A stretch of DNA of 64,000 nucleotides from JAJECS01 sp965219705 (GCA_965219705.1 OZ244789.1:3162001-3226000); one strand, 5' to 3'. Numbered from the stretch's first letter, positions 52,985 through 64,000 are shown. Program-made: numbers and translations. Notes: generated by a model not told the origin, from the letters alone.

Positions 52985-53127
52985 TTGTTCAATGCAGTAT
53001 CCGATCCTTGCAGCTTGCGGATACGCTGTCTTTCGGTGTCGCGACGCGAACAGGTGCGTGAGCCCTGCCGACCTTGGTAGTAGCCTCGCACGGCAATCCC
53101 GTCGAAATCTCCCCACCCCGTCAACAG

Positions 53128-53712
53128 ATGTCTGTCACTGTCCGCCACGAGCCGTCGCCGTCGCTGGTCGAATACGGCACGGTTCCGCTTTCCTTCACCA
53201 CGACCTCCATCCTGCGGATCGAGTGGCAGGGCAATGGCCTCGAAGGAATCCGAATTACCGAAGTAGCCGTTGACCCGCCGCTGACAAAGGACCTGGACGA
53301 GGGCGAGCCGGTGTCGCGCTGGCTGCAATTCGGCGACATCTCGCACTGGGGCTTCTTCGGCGCCTATGACGACGGGCGGCGAGTCGGCGGCGCGGTCGTG
53401 GCGCACCGCACGCCGACGGTGCGCATGCTGGAGGGACGGGCCGACCTTGGCGTCCTGTGGGATATCCGCATCGCCCCCTCACATCGACGCCGCGGCATCG
53501 GGAGCCGGCTGCTGGCGGCGGCGGCGCAGTTTGCCTGGGACCAGGGCTGCACGGTGTTGAAGGTGGAGTCGCAGAACAACAATCCCGCCGCGTGCCGCTT
53601 CTACGCCAAGCACCATTTCAAGCTGGGCGGCGTCCGGGAGCATGCCAATCCCGAGTTTCCACACGAGACCCAGCTGCTCTGGTATTTGCAGTCCCCGGAT
53701 CGGCTGGGCTGA
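53128..53712 (+). CDS. GNAT family N-acetyltransferase
   Basis: A 194-residue GNAT protein from ATG 53128. Motif A, with the acetyl-CoA pyrophosphate loop, is IAPSHRRRGIGSRLL; VLKVESQNNNPAACRFYAKH is motif B with the usual Asn and Tyr. An unusually long N-terminal part (about 90 residues) precedes the core. The start at 53128 avoids the longer frame that overlaps the divergent gene's leader. Target unknown. Confidence 0.85.
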   Translation: MSVTVRHEPSPSLVEYGTVPLSFTTTSILRIEWQGNGLEGIRITEVAVDPPLTKDLDEGEPVSRWLQFGDISHWGFFGAYDDGRRVGGAVVAHRTPTVRMLEGRADLGVLWDIRIAPSHRRRGIGSRLLAAAAQFAWDQGCTVLKVESQNNNPAACRFYAKHHFKLGGVREHANPEFPHETQLLWYLQSPDRLG

Positions 53713-54265
53713 CGATCAGGGAGCGCCCGCACAGGAGGGGGTCACGGTGACGATGTCGCCGACGCATGCGTCCCTGATGCACCCGCCGCACCCCGGCGGC
53801 CAACCGCGCTGCTGGTGAGGTCTTTAGGACCGGCGACATTTATGTCAACCACAGAGCGTCCGCGAACATCCCGGCGCTCGGGGCTCGACCCACTGCCGCC
53901 GCCGGGAGATATCCACCAGTCCAGCCGTCATGCGGTTGCCTGAGTTAAATCTTGGAGTCGAAAAAACCCCCGAATACGCAAAAAAACTCTCCCGGCAACC
54001 GCGACGCGGCCGTCCCGCGGCGAGCTGCCGAGCGACTCCATTCCTCGAAGCGATTGCCCGCGAGCAAGGTCGCGACGGCTGACAGCATCTTCGCGATCCG
54101 CGAGGACCGTGCGAACGCGAGACACGCCGCTCCTGCCCCGCAACGCGTTGACGGCGATGCCCGGCGGCAGTATCCTTGGCGCTCTTGGCGTGAGCTATGC
54201 CTTGCGTCACTCTGCCCCGAGCGCCGACGTGCGGCGCGCGGGCGAACCTTGACAACTGAAGAACA
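53713..54265. other. Long leader upstream of 23S rRNA
   Basis: This stretch has no convincing gene. It must hold the 23S promoter because no 16S lies upstream. A TTGACA at 54249-54254 has no -10 at the right spacing. On the minus strand TTGACA (53848-53843) and TAAAGA (53826-53821) are spaced by 16 bases and would point antisense into the GNAT gene. An A-rich patch lies near 53960-53990. Confidence 0.4.
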
Positions 54266-54295
54266 GGCAAAGCTGCAGTTTTGCCGGTCTAACGA
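54266..54295 (+). repeat. 5' arm of the 23S processing stalk
   Basis: This 30-base arm is complementary to 57386-57415 at 28 of 30 positions. The two arms bring the ends of the 23S precursor together and mark it as an independently processed unit. Confidence 0.85.
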
Positions 54296-54296
54296 T

Positions 54297-57385
<3,089 letters not shown>

Positions 57386-57415
57386 TCGTTAGACCGGCAA
57401 CAGTGCAGCTTTGCC
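57386..57415 (+). repeat. 3' arm of the 23S processing stalk
   Basis: Partner of 54266-54295 (28 of 30 complementary). It lies directly between 23S and 5S. Confidence 0.85.
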
Positions 57416-57433
57416 ATACCTTCCGGCGTTGGG

Positions 57434-57556
57434 TTTCCCGGTGACTCGAGCGACGAGGCCACACCTGTTCCCATCCCGAACACAGTCGTTAAGCTCGTCA
57501 GCGGCGACAATACTGCCGGGGCAACCTGGTGGGAAGATAGCTCGTTGCCGGGAAAT
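57434..57556 (+). rRNA. rrf: 5S ribosomal RNA
   Basis: Begins TTTCCCGGTGACTCGAGCGA and ends with the complementary GCCGGGAAAT. The conserved loop CCCATCCCGAACACAG and GGGAAGATAG are present. It follows 23S by about 50 bases, so the unit is 23S-5S only. Confidence 0.92.
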
Positions 57557-57620
57557 CCAGCGCCGCAAGGCCCGACCGTCCGTTCGCGCCGGCGGCTCGC
57601 GCAGACGTAGGTAGGTCGGT

Positions 57621-58379
57621 GTGCCCCAGCCGCGAACCGTCACCCTCGATCGATTCCACGCCCGTATGGTGCATGGCGCGCGCACCTTGGATGAGTTCTA
57701 CGCTGCCGTCGATGCGTGGTCGCAAGCCATCGTCACGGCCAGCCCGATCCTCGTATGCCAGGATGGCTGCGCGCGCTGCTGCAAGCACCAGGTCCTGGTG
57801 GGCGAGCACGAGTGGACGCATATCCTGCGCTGGATACACGCCAATCTGACGCCCGCGCATCGCCGGCGCATCGTGCGCCGCACGCGATCCCAACTCACCC
57901 AGCCAGGCAATCCGTTGTCGCGCTGGCTGGGCATGCGCGGTCGGTCGACCCGCGCCTTCTTGCGCAGCGTGGCTCGCGGCGCGGCCATCGAGGCCACGCG
58001 CTGTCCGATGCTGGACGACGACAACCGCTGTGCGATCTACCCGGTGCGACCGTTCGTCTGTCGGGCCTATGGTCGGTCGGTGCTGGCCAGCGGCTCCATG
58101 ATGCTGTGCGACATCTTCGCCGGACGGATTCGCCAGGCGCCCGGTGCAGAGCACACGCTCAACCTGGCGCCCATGCCGCTGACCTCGCAGGCCTATCTGG
58201 CCCTCAACCGCGGCAACGCTGGAGACGAGCCGGGCCAATTCACGGTCATGGCGGCGCAGGTGTTGCGTCACGCCGCTGATGGCGACGACATTGCGCGCGA
58301 ACCAATTCCGCTGGCCGCGGAGACCAACTTTCCCGTCGTCGGAGAGGACGCCTTTGACGGTGAGTACCCCTCACCTTGA
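57621..58379 (+). CDS. YkgJ-type Cys-cluster (zinc/iron-chelating) protein, copy 1
   Basis: A 252-residue protein with the CxxxCxxCC metal-binding pattern of the YkgJ family. CQDGCARCCKHQ occurs at about residue 52, and the second cluster is RCPMLDDDNRCAIYPVRPFV followed by CRAYGR. These proteins probably bind a metal or Fe-S centre; no reaction is established. The GTG start at 57621 is the first after the 5S gene. It is a close paralogue of the next gene, sharing the cluster, the RRWL/SRWL loop and overall order. Confidence 0.82.
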   Translation: MPQPRTVTLDRFHARMVHGARTLDEFYAAVDAWSQAIVTASPILVCQDGCARCCKHQVLVGEHEWTHILRWIHANLTPAHRRRIVRRTRSQLTQPGNPLSRWLGMRGRSTRAFLRSVARGAAIEATRCPMLDDDNRCAIYPVRPFVCRAYGRSVLASGSMMLCDIFAGRIRQAPGAEHTLNLAPMPLTSQAYLALNRGNAGDEPGQFTVMAAQVLRHAADGDDIAREPIPLAAETNFPVVGEDAFDGEYPSP

Positions 58380-58459
58380 GCCTCGGCGGAGCCGAGTCCG
58401 GTTGTGGCGCCGGGTCCACGCCGCGATACTTAGGCGTCGACGCGACCTGATGAGGGACT

Positions 58460-59266
58460 GTGGCACGCAGGCCTAAAGCCCAAGCCGTTGATCTGCACGC
58501 GTTTCAAGAGCGCATGGTCCGCTCCGCACGTACGTTTCCGGAGATGTACGCCGCGCTCGAAGGATGGTCGGAGCTGGTCGTCAAAGAAAACCCCATCCTC
58601 GTGTGCCAGGACGGCTGCGCCCGCTGTTGCAAGCACCAGGTGCTGGTGGGCGAGCGGGAGTGGAGCCTGATCCACGCCTGGATGCGCCAGAGCCTATCGA
58701 AGGAGCAGCGCCAGCGGATCATCGGTCGCGTCCACGCCCAGATGGAGCAACCGGGGAACCCGTTGCGTCGCTGGCTCAGCATGGGGTCGAAAGCGCCTCG
58801 AGTCTTCGTGCGCGCCGTCGGACGGGGCTTCAAATCGGAATCTACCCGCTGCCCGATGCTGGGCGACGACAACCGGTGCGAGATCTACCCCGTCCGCCCG
58901 TTTGTGTGCCGCGCCTATGGCCGGGCGGAGCTCGGCAGCGGCGCCAGAATGTTCTGCGAGATCTTCCTCGGGCGGCTGCGGCAGCAACCAGAAGCCGGTG
59001 AGTCCATGGAGCTCGAGAACATGGGCGTCATGTCCAGGAAGTACTTCGAGCTGAACAACGCTGGGACGTCAGGCGGGAGCCTCTACACCATCATGTCCGC
59101 CCACCTGCTGCGGAACGCAATGGGAAACCAGGACCTCACCAAGCAACCGGTGCCGCTCCGACACGAGAAGACATTGCCGGTGGTCGGCCAAGCCGACTTT
59201 CCCGAGCGGCGCATCGGCGCTGACAAAGAGACCTCGACCACGGTCTCGGTAGTCGACGCACCCTAG
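58460..59266 (+). CDS. YkgJ-type Cys-cluster protein, copy 2
   Basis: A 268-residue paralogue of the preceding gene: CQDGCARCCKHQVLVGEREW, CPMLGDDNRCEIYPVRPFVC and RAYGRAEL. The C-terminal half differs (SRKYFELNNAGTSGGSLYTI, QADFPERRIGADKETSTTV). The GTG start at 58460 has GAGGG upstream. The two copies point away from the rRNA and are separated by 80 bases. Duplication is recent enough for long identical stretches around the clusters. Confidence 0.82.
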   Translation: MARRPKAQAVDLHAFQERMVRSARTFPEMYAALEGWSELVVKENPILVCQDGCARCCKHQVLVGEREWSLIHAWMRQSLSKEQRQRIIGRVHAQMEQPGNPLRRWLSMGSKAPRVFVRAVGRGFKSESTRCPMLGDDNRCEIYPVRPFVCRAYGRAELGSGARMFCEIFLGRLRQQPEAGESMELENMGVMSRKYFELNNAGTSGGSLYTIMSAHLLRNAMGNQDLTKQPVPLRHEKTLPVVGQADFPERRIGADKETSTTVSVVDAP

Positions 59267-59286
59267 CCGTCGGCTCGCTCTTCGGC

Positions 59287-59649
59287 TCACGCACCACCCT
59301 GCTGTCGGCGTGCGAGCCGCTCGTAGGCGTCCGCGTCGAATCCAATGATGCGTTGGTCGCCATGCACGACGATCGGCCGGCGCACCACCACATTGTTCTC
59401 ACGCATGATCTCGAGGGCCGCCGCATCCTCGAGATCGGGGTGCGAAACGCCAAGCCGGCGAAAGGCCGGACTGCGCGGATTGACGAACGACGCCGGCCGA
59501 GCGTTGCCCACAATGTCGGCCAACTCTTCAGCTGTCAGCGGCCGACGGGCGTAGTCATGCGGTTCATAGACGACGCGGGCCCGATCCAAGGCCGCACGGG
59601 CCTTGCGACAGGCATCTCAACTACCGCGGAAGTAGAACCGTGTCTCCAT
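59287..59649 (-). CDS. ArsC/Spx-like thioredoxin-fold protein, probable selenoprotein (in-frame TGA = Sec11)
   Basis: The frame starts at ATG 59647-59649 with GGGAGGTGA directly upstream. It reads METRFYFRGS, TGA (59617-59619), DACRKARAALDRARVV, then the rest of an ArsC-family protein (YEPHDYARRPLTAEEL, NPRSPAFRRLG, VRRPIVVHGDQRIIGFD) to a normal stop: 120 residues if TGA is read through. The TGA sits exactly where ArsC/Spx proteins have the first Cys of CxxC (for example CxxCRKAR), giving U-D-A-C. A 7-bp hairpin with a 5-nt loop lies 11 bases downstream (59587-59605). The conserved Arg residues of the ArsC fold are kept. It probably reduces a disulfide or arsenate-like substrate. It follows the dehydrogenase-like gene by 11 bases, in one operon. 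An internal TTG at 59589 would miss the active site. A nonsense mutation is the alternative. Confidence 0.8.
59587..59605 (-). promoter_or_regulatory. Candidate bacterial SECIS element
   Basis: On the minus strand, CAAGGCC, loop CGTGC, GGCCTTG form a perfect 7-bp stem. It begins 11 bases after the in-frame TGA and places the apical loop 18 bases from it. The loop is five bases long with G at its second position. These properties fit the known bacterial SECIS consensus (small apical loop with G among its first two bases, about 16-37 bases from UGA). Confidence 0.7.
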
Positions 59650-59660
59650 TTCACCTCCCA

Positions 59661-60698
59661 CTACGAAGCCCCGGTCCAATCAAGCACGATAGCCAGCCAG
59701 CCACCGGGGCCTCGTTCGATCATGGCATACATCTCCGGAGCCCCGGTGTAGGACACGCGGTGCGAAATGAGATGGTCGACGCGCAGGTCGCCGCGCGCCA
59801 TCAACTCGATCACATACTCGCGATTCCGTGGTCGCGGCCATTGGAACCTGTGATAGGGCTCGTGGGGGTAGAACGCCTGGTAGGTGCCGAAGATCGTCAG
59901 CTCGCGGCGCAAGAGGTCGACTTGGAGTTCGATTCCGACGGCGCCCGGCGCGCTGCCGGTCACCGCGATCACGCCGCCGTTGTCGGCGGCGCGGATGCAG
60001 TCGGGGAGCACGTGCGGCGTGCGCGTGGCCATGAACACGGCTCGGGCGCCGTCGCCATAGGACGCCTGGCGTATAGCCTCAACCGAATCCTCACGGCCTG
60101 CGTTCACCGTATGCGTGGCGCCGCTGTCCACGGCAAGGTCCAATCGCCGATCGTCGAGATCGACGGCCACAACCGGATAGGCGCCCGCCATCCGGGCGAA
60201 CTGCACGATCAATTGCCCGACAACGCCAACCCCGTAAACCGCGACGGCATCGCCAATACCGGGCTGTGCACGTCGCACGGCATGCAACGCAACATCGGCG
60301 AGCGATACGAACGTCGCGGCGTCATCGGAGACGGCGTCAGGCAGCAGCTGGGGTGTCTCGAGCTTCGTCATCGGGCGGTCAGCCTGGGGAACCAAAGCCG
60401 CGCTCACGTGCTGCAACGACGCCACGACCCGGTCACCGTCGGCGAATCCGGACGTCTCGCCGCCCGCCGCAACCACGCGCCCAACCCACGAGTAGCCGGG
60501 GCGCAGGGCGTCCGGCGCTTCCGCTAAACCGGCGGCCCGATGATCGCCTTCCAGCAGGTTTTGCTCGGTGCCGGCGCTGATGAGCGTGCGCGAGGCCTCA
60601 ACCAGGAGTTGCGACGGCGCGGGATCCTCGACTGACGTCTCGGCGATCCGCACCTCGCTCGGCGAGGGAAATTCAATTTGGCGGGCGATGCGCGGCAC
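59661..60698 (-). CDS. Zinc-type alcohol dehydrogenase-like (MDR) protein
   Basis: A 345-residue medium-chain dehydrogenase/reductase. The N-terminal GroES-like domain has LISAGTEQNLLEGD and GYSWVGRVVAAG, the Rossmann fold has VAVYGVGVVGQLIVQFARMA with VVAVDLDDRRLDLA, and the substrate domain ends in ISHRVSYTGAPEMYAMIERG. The usual zinc-ligand Cys/His are not all visible, so it may be a zinc-less relative. The GTG at 60698 matches family starts (VPRIARQIEFPSPSEV); the frame is open to 60788. Its stop lies 11 bases before the putative selenoprotein start. Confidence 0.83.
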   Translation of the reverse strand: MPRIARQIEFPSPSEVRIAETSVEDPAPSQLLVEASRTLISAGTEQNLLEGDHRAAGLAEAPDALRPGYSWVGRVVAAGGETSGFADGDRVVASLQHVSAALVPQADRPMTKLETPQLLPDAVSDDAATFVSLADVALHAVRRAQPGIGDAVAVYGVGVVGQLIVQFARMAGAYPVVAVDLDDRRLDLAVDSGATHTVNAGREDSVEAIRQASYGDGARAVFMATRTPHVLPDCIRAADNGGVIAVTGSAPGAVGIELQVDLLRRELTIFGTYQAFYPHEPYHRFQWPRPRNREYVIELMARGDLRVDHLISHRVSYTGAPEMYAMIERGPGGWLAIVLDWTGAS

Positions 60699-60857
60699 AG
60701 GCTCAGTCGGCTGTAGGCGTCGGACGACAAGGATGCCGCATGCTTGCGGCGCTGTCAGACGCACTGCCAGTCGGCGAGTCCCACTCAACGCCCCTCAGGC
60801 AGCGTCCACGACCCAAGAGTCTGTTGGCGGCCTCGGGCGCCAGGCGAGATCTCACCC

Positions 60858-61436
60858 CTAACGGCCCTGCTCGGCGACACCGACGATAGGACCAACCCGC
60901 ATGCTGGACAGCCCCACCTCCACAAATGACGGCAGCTTCAACGCTCGCCAAAAGCGCATGGGCTGAACATCGGCAACGCGCGCCACATACAGCGTCATCA
61001 CCGTGCCGTGTGTGACCACGATCGTGTCCGTGGAATCTGTCTCAAGCACGCTTGCTACGGCCGCAGTAAATCGGTCGCGTGCCTGCCGGGCTGTCTCGGT
61101 TCCCAAGACAAGCTGATCGGTCCGCGAGAAGAACTTCTGGACCACCCGCTCGAACTCTCGCTTGGTCGGAAAGAACGGAACGTTGGGTCGATGGTGTTCT
61201 TCCAGGCCATCCTTGACGTGGATCGGCAGGCCGAGCTCGTGACCGAGGATTTCAGCGGTCTCATTGGCCTTGGGTTCCTTGCTGCACCAGACGGCATCTG
61301 CGCGGTAGCCGCGAAGCCCGGCAGCCAGTGACGCAGCGTCACGCCGCCCAGCTTCGCTGAGCTTCCAATCAGCCGCTGGGGCAGTCCTCGTAATCTCAGG
61401 CCGTGCGTGACGTACGAGGACAAGCTTTCGCGGCAT
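60858..61436 (-). CDS. Histidine phosphatase superfamily protein
   Basis: A 192-residue phosphoglycerate mutase-like protein. The phosphohistidine motif is LVLVRHARPE, WCSKEPKANETAEILGHEL is the second core Arg/Glu region, and IVVTHGTVMTLYVA carries the second catalytic His. The ATG at 61436 has a G-rich site upstream. Substrate unknown. Confidence 0.85.
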   Translation of the reverse strand: MPRKLVLVRHARPEITRTAPAADWKLSEAGRRDAASLAAGLRGYRADAVWCSKEPKANETAEILGHELGLPIHVKDGLEEHHRPNVPFFPTKREFERVVQKFFSRTDQLVLGTETARQARDRFTAAVASVLETDSTDTIVVTHGTVMTLYVARVADVQPMRFWRALKLPSFVEVGLSSMRVGPIVGVAEQGR

Positions 61437-61493
61437 CGCCCCCATCACGCTTGCATCTGGTCTTCGCCGCCGCGCGGCGCCGGATCGGCCCAG

Positions 61494-63224
61494 CTACGCG
61501 ACGTTCACGGTGATGATGTCGACCCCGTGGTATTTCTGGTGGCGCACCGACGAGGCGTAGTGCCATAGCAAGCGGAACGACACCTCGCGCTCGTCCGGAA
61601 CGGGAGGCAGCTCGCTGAGATAGGCCAGCCGATCCTCCATATTCTCCCCCTCCAATGCCGTGACAAATTCCATCTCGGCAACCTTGCCCTCCATGCGCAC
61701 GGCAACGGTCAAGCGCCGCGCGACGCCCTCGGCGGCATCGTCATTCCTCTGCAGCAGGATCGCCAGCGTCTCCTCGCCCGCCGAGGCCAGACGGTCCGTG
61801 GCCGCGGCGCTCCAGCCGTGTTTCGACGCGAATGTGCGCAGGAATTCGTCGATCCTTGGCAGAGCGGCCATCTCCAAGGCGGTCGCCAGCCGCCGGCGCC
61901 GCGAGCTGGTCAGCTCCATGAACAGCATCATGATGATTGCGATGATCGCGCCCGACGTCATGCCGTTGCCGAGAAATACCCCGACAAATCCCCCGCCCAA
62001 CACGTCGGCAAAGATCACCTGGTTCTGAAAACCCACGCCGATCCAAAACGACAACCCAACAACGGCGGCCTTTCGGTGATCGACCCCGTCTTGAATGACG
62101 ATCTTCATCCCCTGTACGAAGAGGACGCCGATCAGAAAGGTGATGTACGCGGCCGCCACGGGGCCGGGAATGGCGATCAACACGGCCGCGACCTTGGGGA
62201 AGAAGGCCAGCAGGACGAAGATGGCGCCGATCACAACACCCACGCGCCTTGCGGCAACTCCGGTGACTCCAGCAAGCGGCACGCTGCTCGAGTAGGTGGT
62301 ATTGGGCAACGTCCCTGTGAGACCTGAGAGCAGATTGCCCAAACCGTCGGCGTTGAGCGCGCCCTGCACGACCCGGAAGTCGGTTGCCCGCGGCTGGCGG
62401 CGGGATACCTGCTGGATGGCGACGCTATCGCCGATGGTTTCTATCGCGCCGACGATGGTCACCACGATGAACGCCGGCAGGAGCGCCCAAAACTCGACGC
62501 CCGGGTTCAGATCGAATCCGGGCCACGAGCCGAACGGAATTCCCACCCAGGGCGCGTCCACCAGCGGCTGCGCGTCGTAGAGCCCAAATGGCGCGGCGGC
62601 CAGGCAGCCGACCACGATGCCGATGAGCGGCGACCACAGCCGCCATGCCGGCGGGGCGCGCAACACCAGCGCAACAACGGTAACCAGGGTGGCCAGGGCC
62701 GCCACCGGAGCGGCAGCCGGTGCCGTGTCCTCGGGCACTTGCGTCAGCGCATCGAACACGAGCGGCATGACCGTGACGGCGATCAACATGATCACCGTGC
62801 CGGAGACAACCGGCGTGAAGATGCGCCGCAGCAGCGGAAGACGCGCGGCCAGCAGGAACTGGAATAGCGACGAAACGACGACAAGGCTCGCCATCGTCGC
62901 CGGGCCGCCGACCTTCAGCGCCGTCACGCAAACCGCGATAAATGCCCCCGAAGTTCCCATGATGAGCACGTGCCCAGCGCCGAACCGCCCAACGCGAGCC
63001 GCCTGGAGAATGGTGGTTGAGCCGCTGACCAGCAGCGCCGCAAAGATGGCCCACGACAGATAGCCTTCGGACTGTCCGGCGATCTGAACCACGATGACCA
63101 CGGTCAAAACGACCGGCGCCAGGATGATCATGGCGGCTTGGAAGCCAGCGCCGAACGCCAGGAACGGGGACGGGCGTTCGTTCGGTTCGAAGCGGACGTT
63201 CTCGTTGAGGTGTGCCTCAGCCAT
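61494..63224 (-). CDS. NCS2 nucleobase permease with C-terminal ATPase-like domain
   Basis: A 576-residue protein. Residues about 20-440 form a uracil/xanthine permease of the NCS2 family: GQSEGYLSWAIFAALLVSGS, IMGTSGAFIAVCVTALKVGG, the SETIGD-like AIETIGDSVAIQQVSRR and NLLSGLTGTLPNTTYSSSVP. The cytosolic tail (about 445-576) has LPRIDEFLRTFASKHGWSAA, LASAGEETLAILLQRNDD and DIITVNVA, with helix-strand spacing like RsbW-type HATPase_c_2 domains but without clear G1/G2 boxes. The tail may be a degenerate regulatory ATPase. It is uncommon in this family. The start is at 63224. Confidence 0.85.
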   Translation of the reverse strand: MAEAHLNENVRFEPNERPSPFLAFGAGFQAAMIILAPVVLTVVIVVQIAGQSEGYLSWAIFAALLVSGSTTILQAARVGRFGAGHVLIMGTSGAFIAVCVTALKVGGPATMASLVVVSSLFQFLLAARLPLLRRIFTPVVSGTVIMLIAVTVMPLVFDALTQVPEDTAPAAAPVAALATLVTVVALVLRAPPAWRLWSPLIGIVVGCLAAAPFGLYDAQPLVDAPWVGIPFGSWPGFDLNPGVEFWALLPAFIVVTIVGAIETIGDSVAIQQVSRRQPRATDFRVVQGALNADGLGNLLSGLTGTLPNTTYSSSVPLAGVTGVAARRVGVVIGAIFVLLAFFPKVAAVLIAIPGPVAAAYITFLIGVLFVQGMKIVIQDGVDHRKAAVVGLSFWIGVGFQNQVIFADVLGGGFVGVFLGNGMTSGAIIAIIMMLFMELTSSRRRRLATALEMAALPRIDEFLRTFASKHGWSAAATDRLASAGEETLAILLQRNDDAAEGVARRLTVAVRMEGKVAEMEFVTALEGENMEDRLAYLSELPPVPDEREVSFRLLWHYASSVRHQKYHGVDIITVNVA

Positions 63225-63526
63225 CAGTGTCTAGCGGCGCCAGTGGGCGATGTTCCACCTAGCCCTGGATCTTGGATCGTGAAGCTGCTTGATCGATGGC
63301 TCGCCCTCCAGACCCATCCGAGGTCAGGCCAAGTGCGCATGGCGACGGTCGCAAACAGGGCTGCCGTGACCGGAACCATTGCTGCCAGAGCGGCATTGTC
63401 CTGTATCTGGACAGCGTCGCAAGCCTGCCCGTCTGGAGATCTCTTGGGGAACTACGCCAGAGTCCCTGGTGAATATCTGGACATCGGAGAGCAAGCCCTC
63501 GTTGAATTTCCCTAGACCGAGCGCGG
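63225..63526. other. Intergenic region
   Basis: These 302 bases hold the presumed promoter of the permease gene but no clear -35/-10 pair. No coding frame looks genuine. Confidence 0.4.
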
Positions 63527-63567
63527 CTACGGCGCCCACCGGTCGTGATGACCGGCAGGCGCCGTAG
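63527..63567 (-). terminator. Two-part hairpin after the VWA-type gene
   Basis: Outer 10-bp stem CTACGGCGCC/GGCGCCGTAG encloses a CA/CA internal loop and a 6-bp stem CCGGTC/GACCGG with loop GTGAT. It begins two bases after the stop at 63570-63572. There is no clear T tract. Confidence 0.6.
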
Positions 63568-63569
63568 AG

Positions 63570-64000
63570 CTAGCGGCTGTAGCCGGAGGGGGCTTCCTGC
63601 GGGGCCACCGCGTAGGCGCGCTCCGCCATGCGCTCCAGCAGGAACCGGAAGTCCTGGTAGGCGTCCAGTCCACCCAGCGACCCGCCCAGCGCCCGCAGCT
63701 CGTCGTGCAGGATGGCCAGGTCGTTGGACACCCCGGCGGCGCCATCGTCCGCGCCCCGCGGCAGACTGCCATAGCGGTCGGCGGACAGCGCGACGATGGC
63801 ACCCAGCCGGAGCAGCGGGTCCGCTTCGAAGCTGTCGAAGCCGATGTCGCGACCCGTCACTTCCACCTGCTGACTGCGCGATTGGCCCGTCTCCGGCACC
63901 ACCCAGCGCAGCTCCACCCGGCCCAGCTTCAGATCCGCCGCCGCGCGACCGCGCCAGCGGTCGTGCAGCTCCAACTCGTAGAACACCGTCGTCGCCGCGC
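63570..64000 (-). CDS. VWA-type (YfbK-like) protein, C-terminal part only
   Basis: The minus-strand frame enters from the window edge (AATTVFYELELHD), so the start lies beyond base 64000 and the GTG at 63986 is internal. The visible 143 residues match the C-terminal domain (DUF3520) that follows the von Willebrand factor A domain in YfbK-like proteins: TVFYELELHD for TALYE(I/L), LGRVELRWVVPETGQSRSQ, and LRLGAIVALSADRYGSLPRG for the AAAVA.fg..LR region. Function unknown; such proteins are exported or membrane-attached. Confidence 0.7.
   Translation of the reverse strand, partial: AATTVFYELELHDRWRGRAAADLKLGRVELRWVVPETGQSRSQQVEVTGRDIGFDSFEADPLLRLGAIVALSADRYGSLPRGADDGAAGVSNDLAILHDELRALGGSLGGLDAYQDFRFLLERMAERAYAVAPQEAPSGYSR

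Noticed and set aside
54249..54254. TTGACA just before the 23S gene as its promoter
   Set aside because: No -10 hexamer at 16-18 bases, and the expected start would fall inside the processing stalk.
59287..59589. ArsC-like gene starting at the internal TTG (59589), 100 residues
   Set aside because: It lacks the active site and has no ribosome binding site; the ATG at 59649 with a strong site and a recoded TGA explains the sequence better.

Overview
This is a G+C-rich bacterial chromosome segment, densely packed and mostly on the minus strand. The bacterial housekeeping genes are clear: GatCAB amidotransferase, a UvrD/PcrA helicase, 23S and 5S rRNA, and tRNA-Ile and tRNA-Ala. An archaeal-type ATP-dependent DNA ligase, a 23S-5S unit with no 16S gene beside it, and many oxidoreductases, sulfatase-like and propeller-type hydrolases suggest a Chloroflexota-like organism, for example a marine SAR202/Dehalococcoidia-type lineage. 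That assignment is inference; no 16S gene is present to confirm it.

Layout. 1-5 kb: end of a GH78 rhamnosidase-like gene, an aldo/keto reductase, a Gfo/Idh/MocA oxidoreductase and an RmlC-like cupin. 5-9.6 kb: a gatC-gatA-gatB-glutamate dehydrogenase operon. 9.6-11.9 kb: an exported amidohydrolase between two degraded transposase-like fragments. 11.9-14.8 kb: two coupled SDR genes, a UDG-like protein and a VOC protein. 14.8-19.5 kb: a helicase, HAD phosphatase and ATP-dependent ligase operon, in which the phosphatase seems to start at CTG. 19.5-24.6 kb: a transglutaminase, alpha-E and circularly permuted ATP-grasp set, split by an ammonium transporter. 26-31.7 kb: a signalling block with a periplasmic binding lipoprotein, a TorS-like histidine kinase, an RsbW-like kinase, a response regulator-PP2C phosphatase and a STAS protein. 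32-37.5 kb: a VOC pseudogene, divergent tRNA genes, then four tandem cyclophilin lipoproteins mixed with one intact and one broken K+ channel gene. 37.8-53.7 kb: propeller hydrolases, a ProVWX-type osmolyte ABC transporter, a sulfatase, a sialidase-like protein, a large membrane protein, an AAC(3)-family protein and a GNAT protein. 54.3-57.6 kb: 23S and 5S rRNA. 57.6-64 kb: two tandem YkgJ-type Cys-cluster proteins, an ArsC/Spx-like gene with an in-frame TGA, a zinc-type dehydrogenase-like protein, a histidine phosphatase, an NCS2 permease with an ATPase-like tail, and the end of a VWA-type protein.

The most striking observation is at 59287-59649. The ArsC/Spx-like gene has a strong ribosome binding site and ATG, then a TGA exactly where the first Cys of the CxxC motif belongs. 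A perfect 7-bp hairpin with a 5-nt loop follows at the spacing expected of a bacterial SECIS element. It reads as a selenoprotein with a UxxC active site that ordinary gene calling would truncate. Other points of note are the cyclophilin/K+ channel tandem expansion, the binding protein-kinase-partner switch block, the NCS2-ATPase-like fusion and the CTG start.
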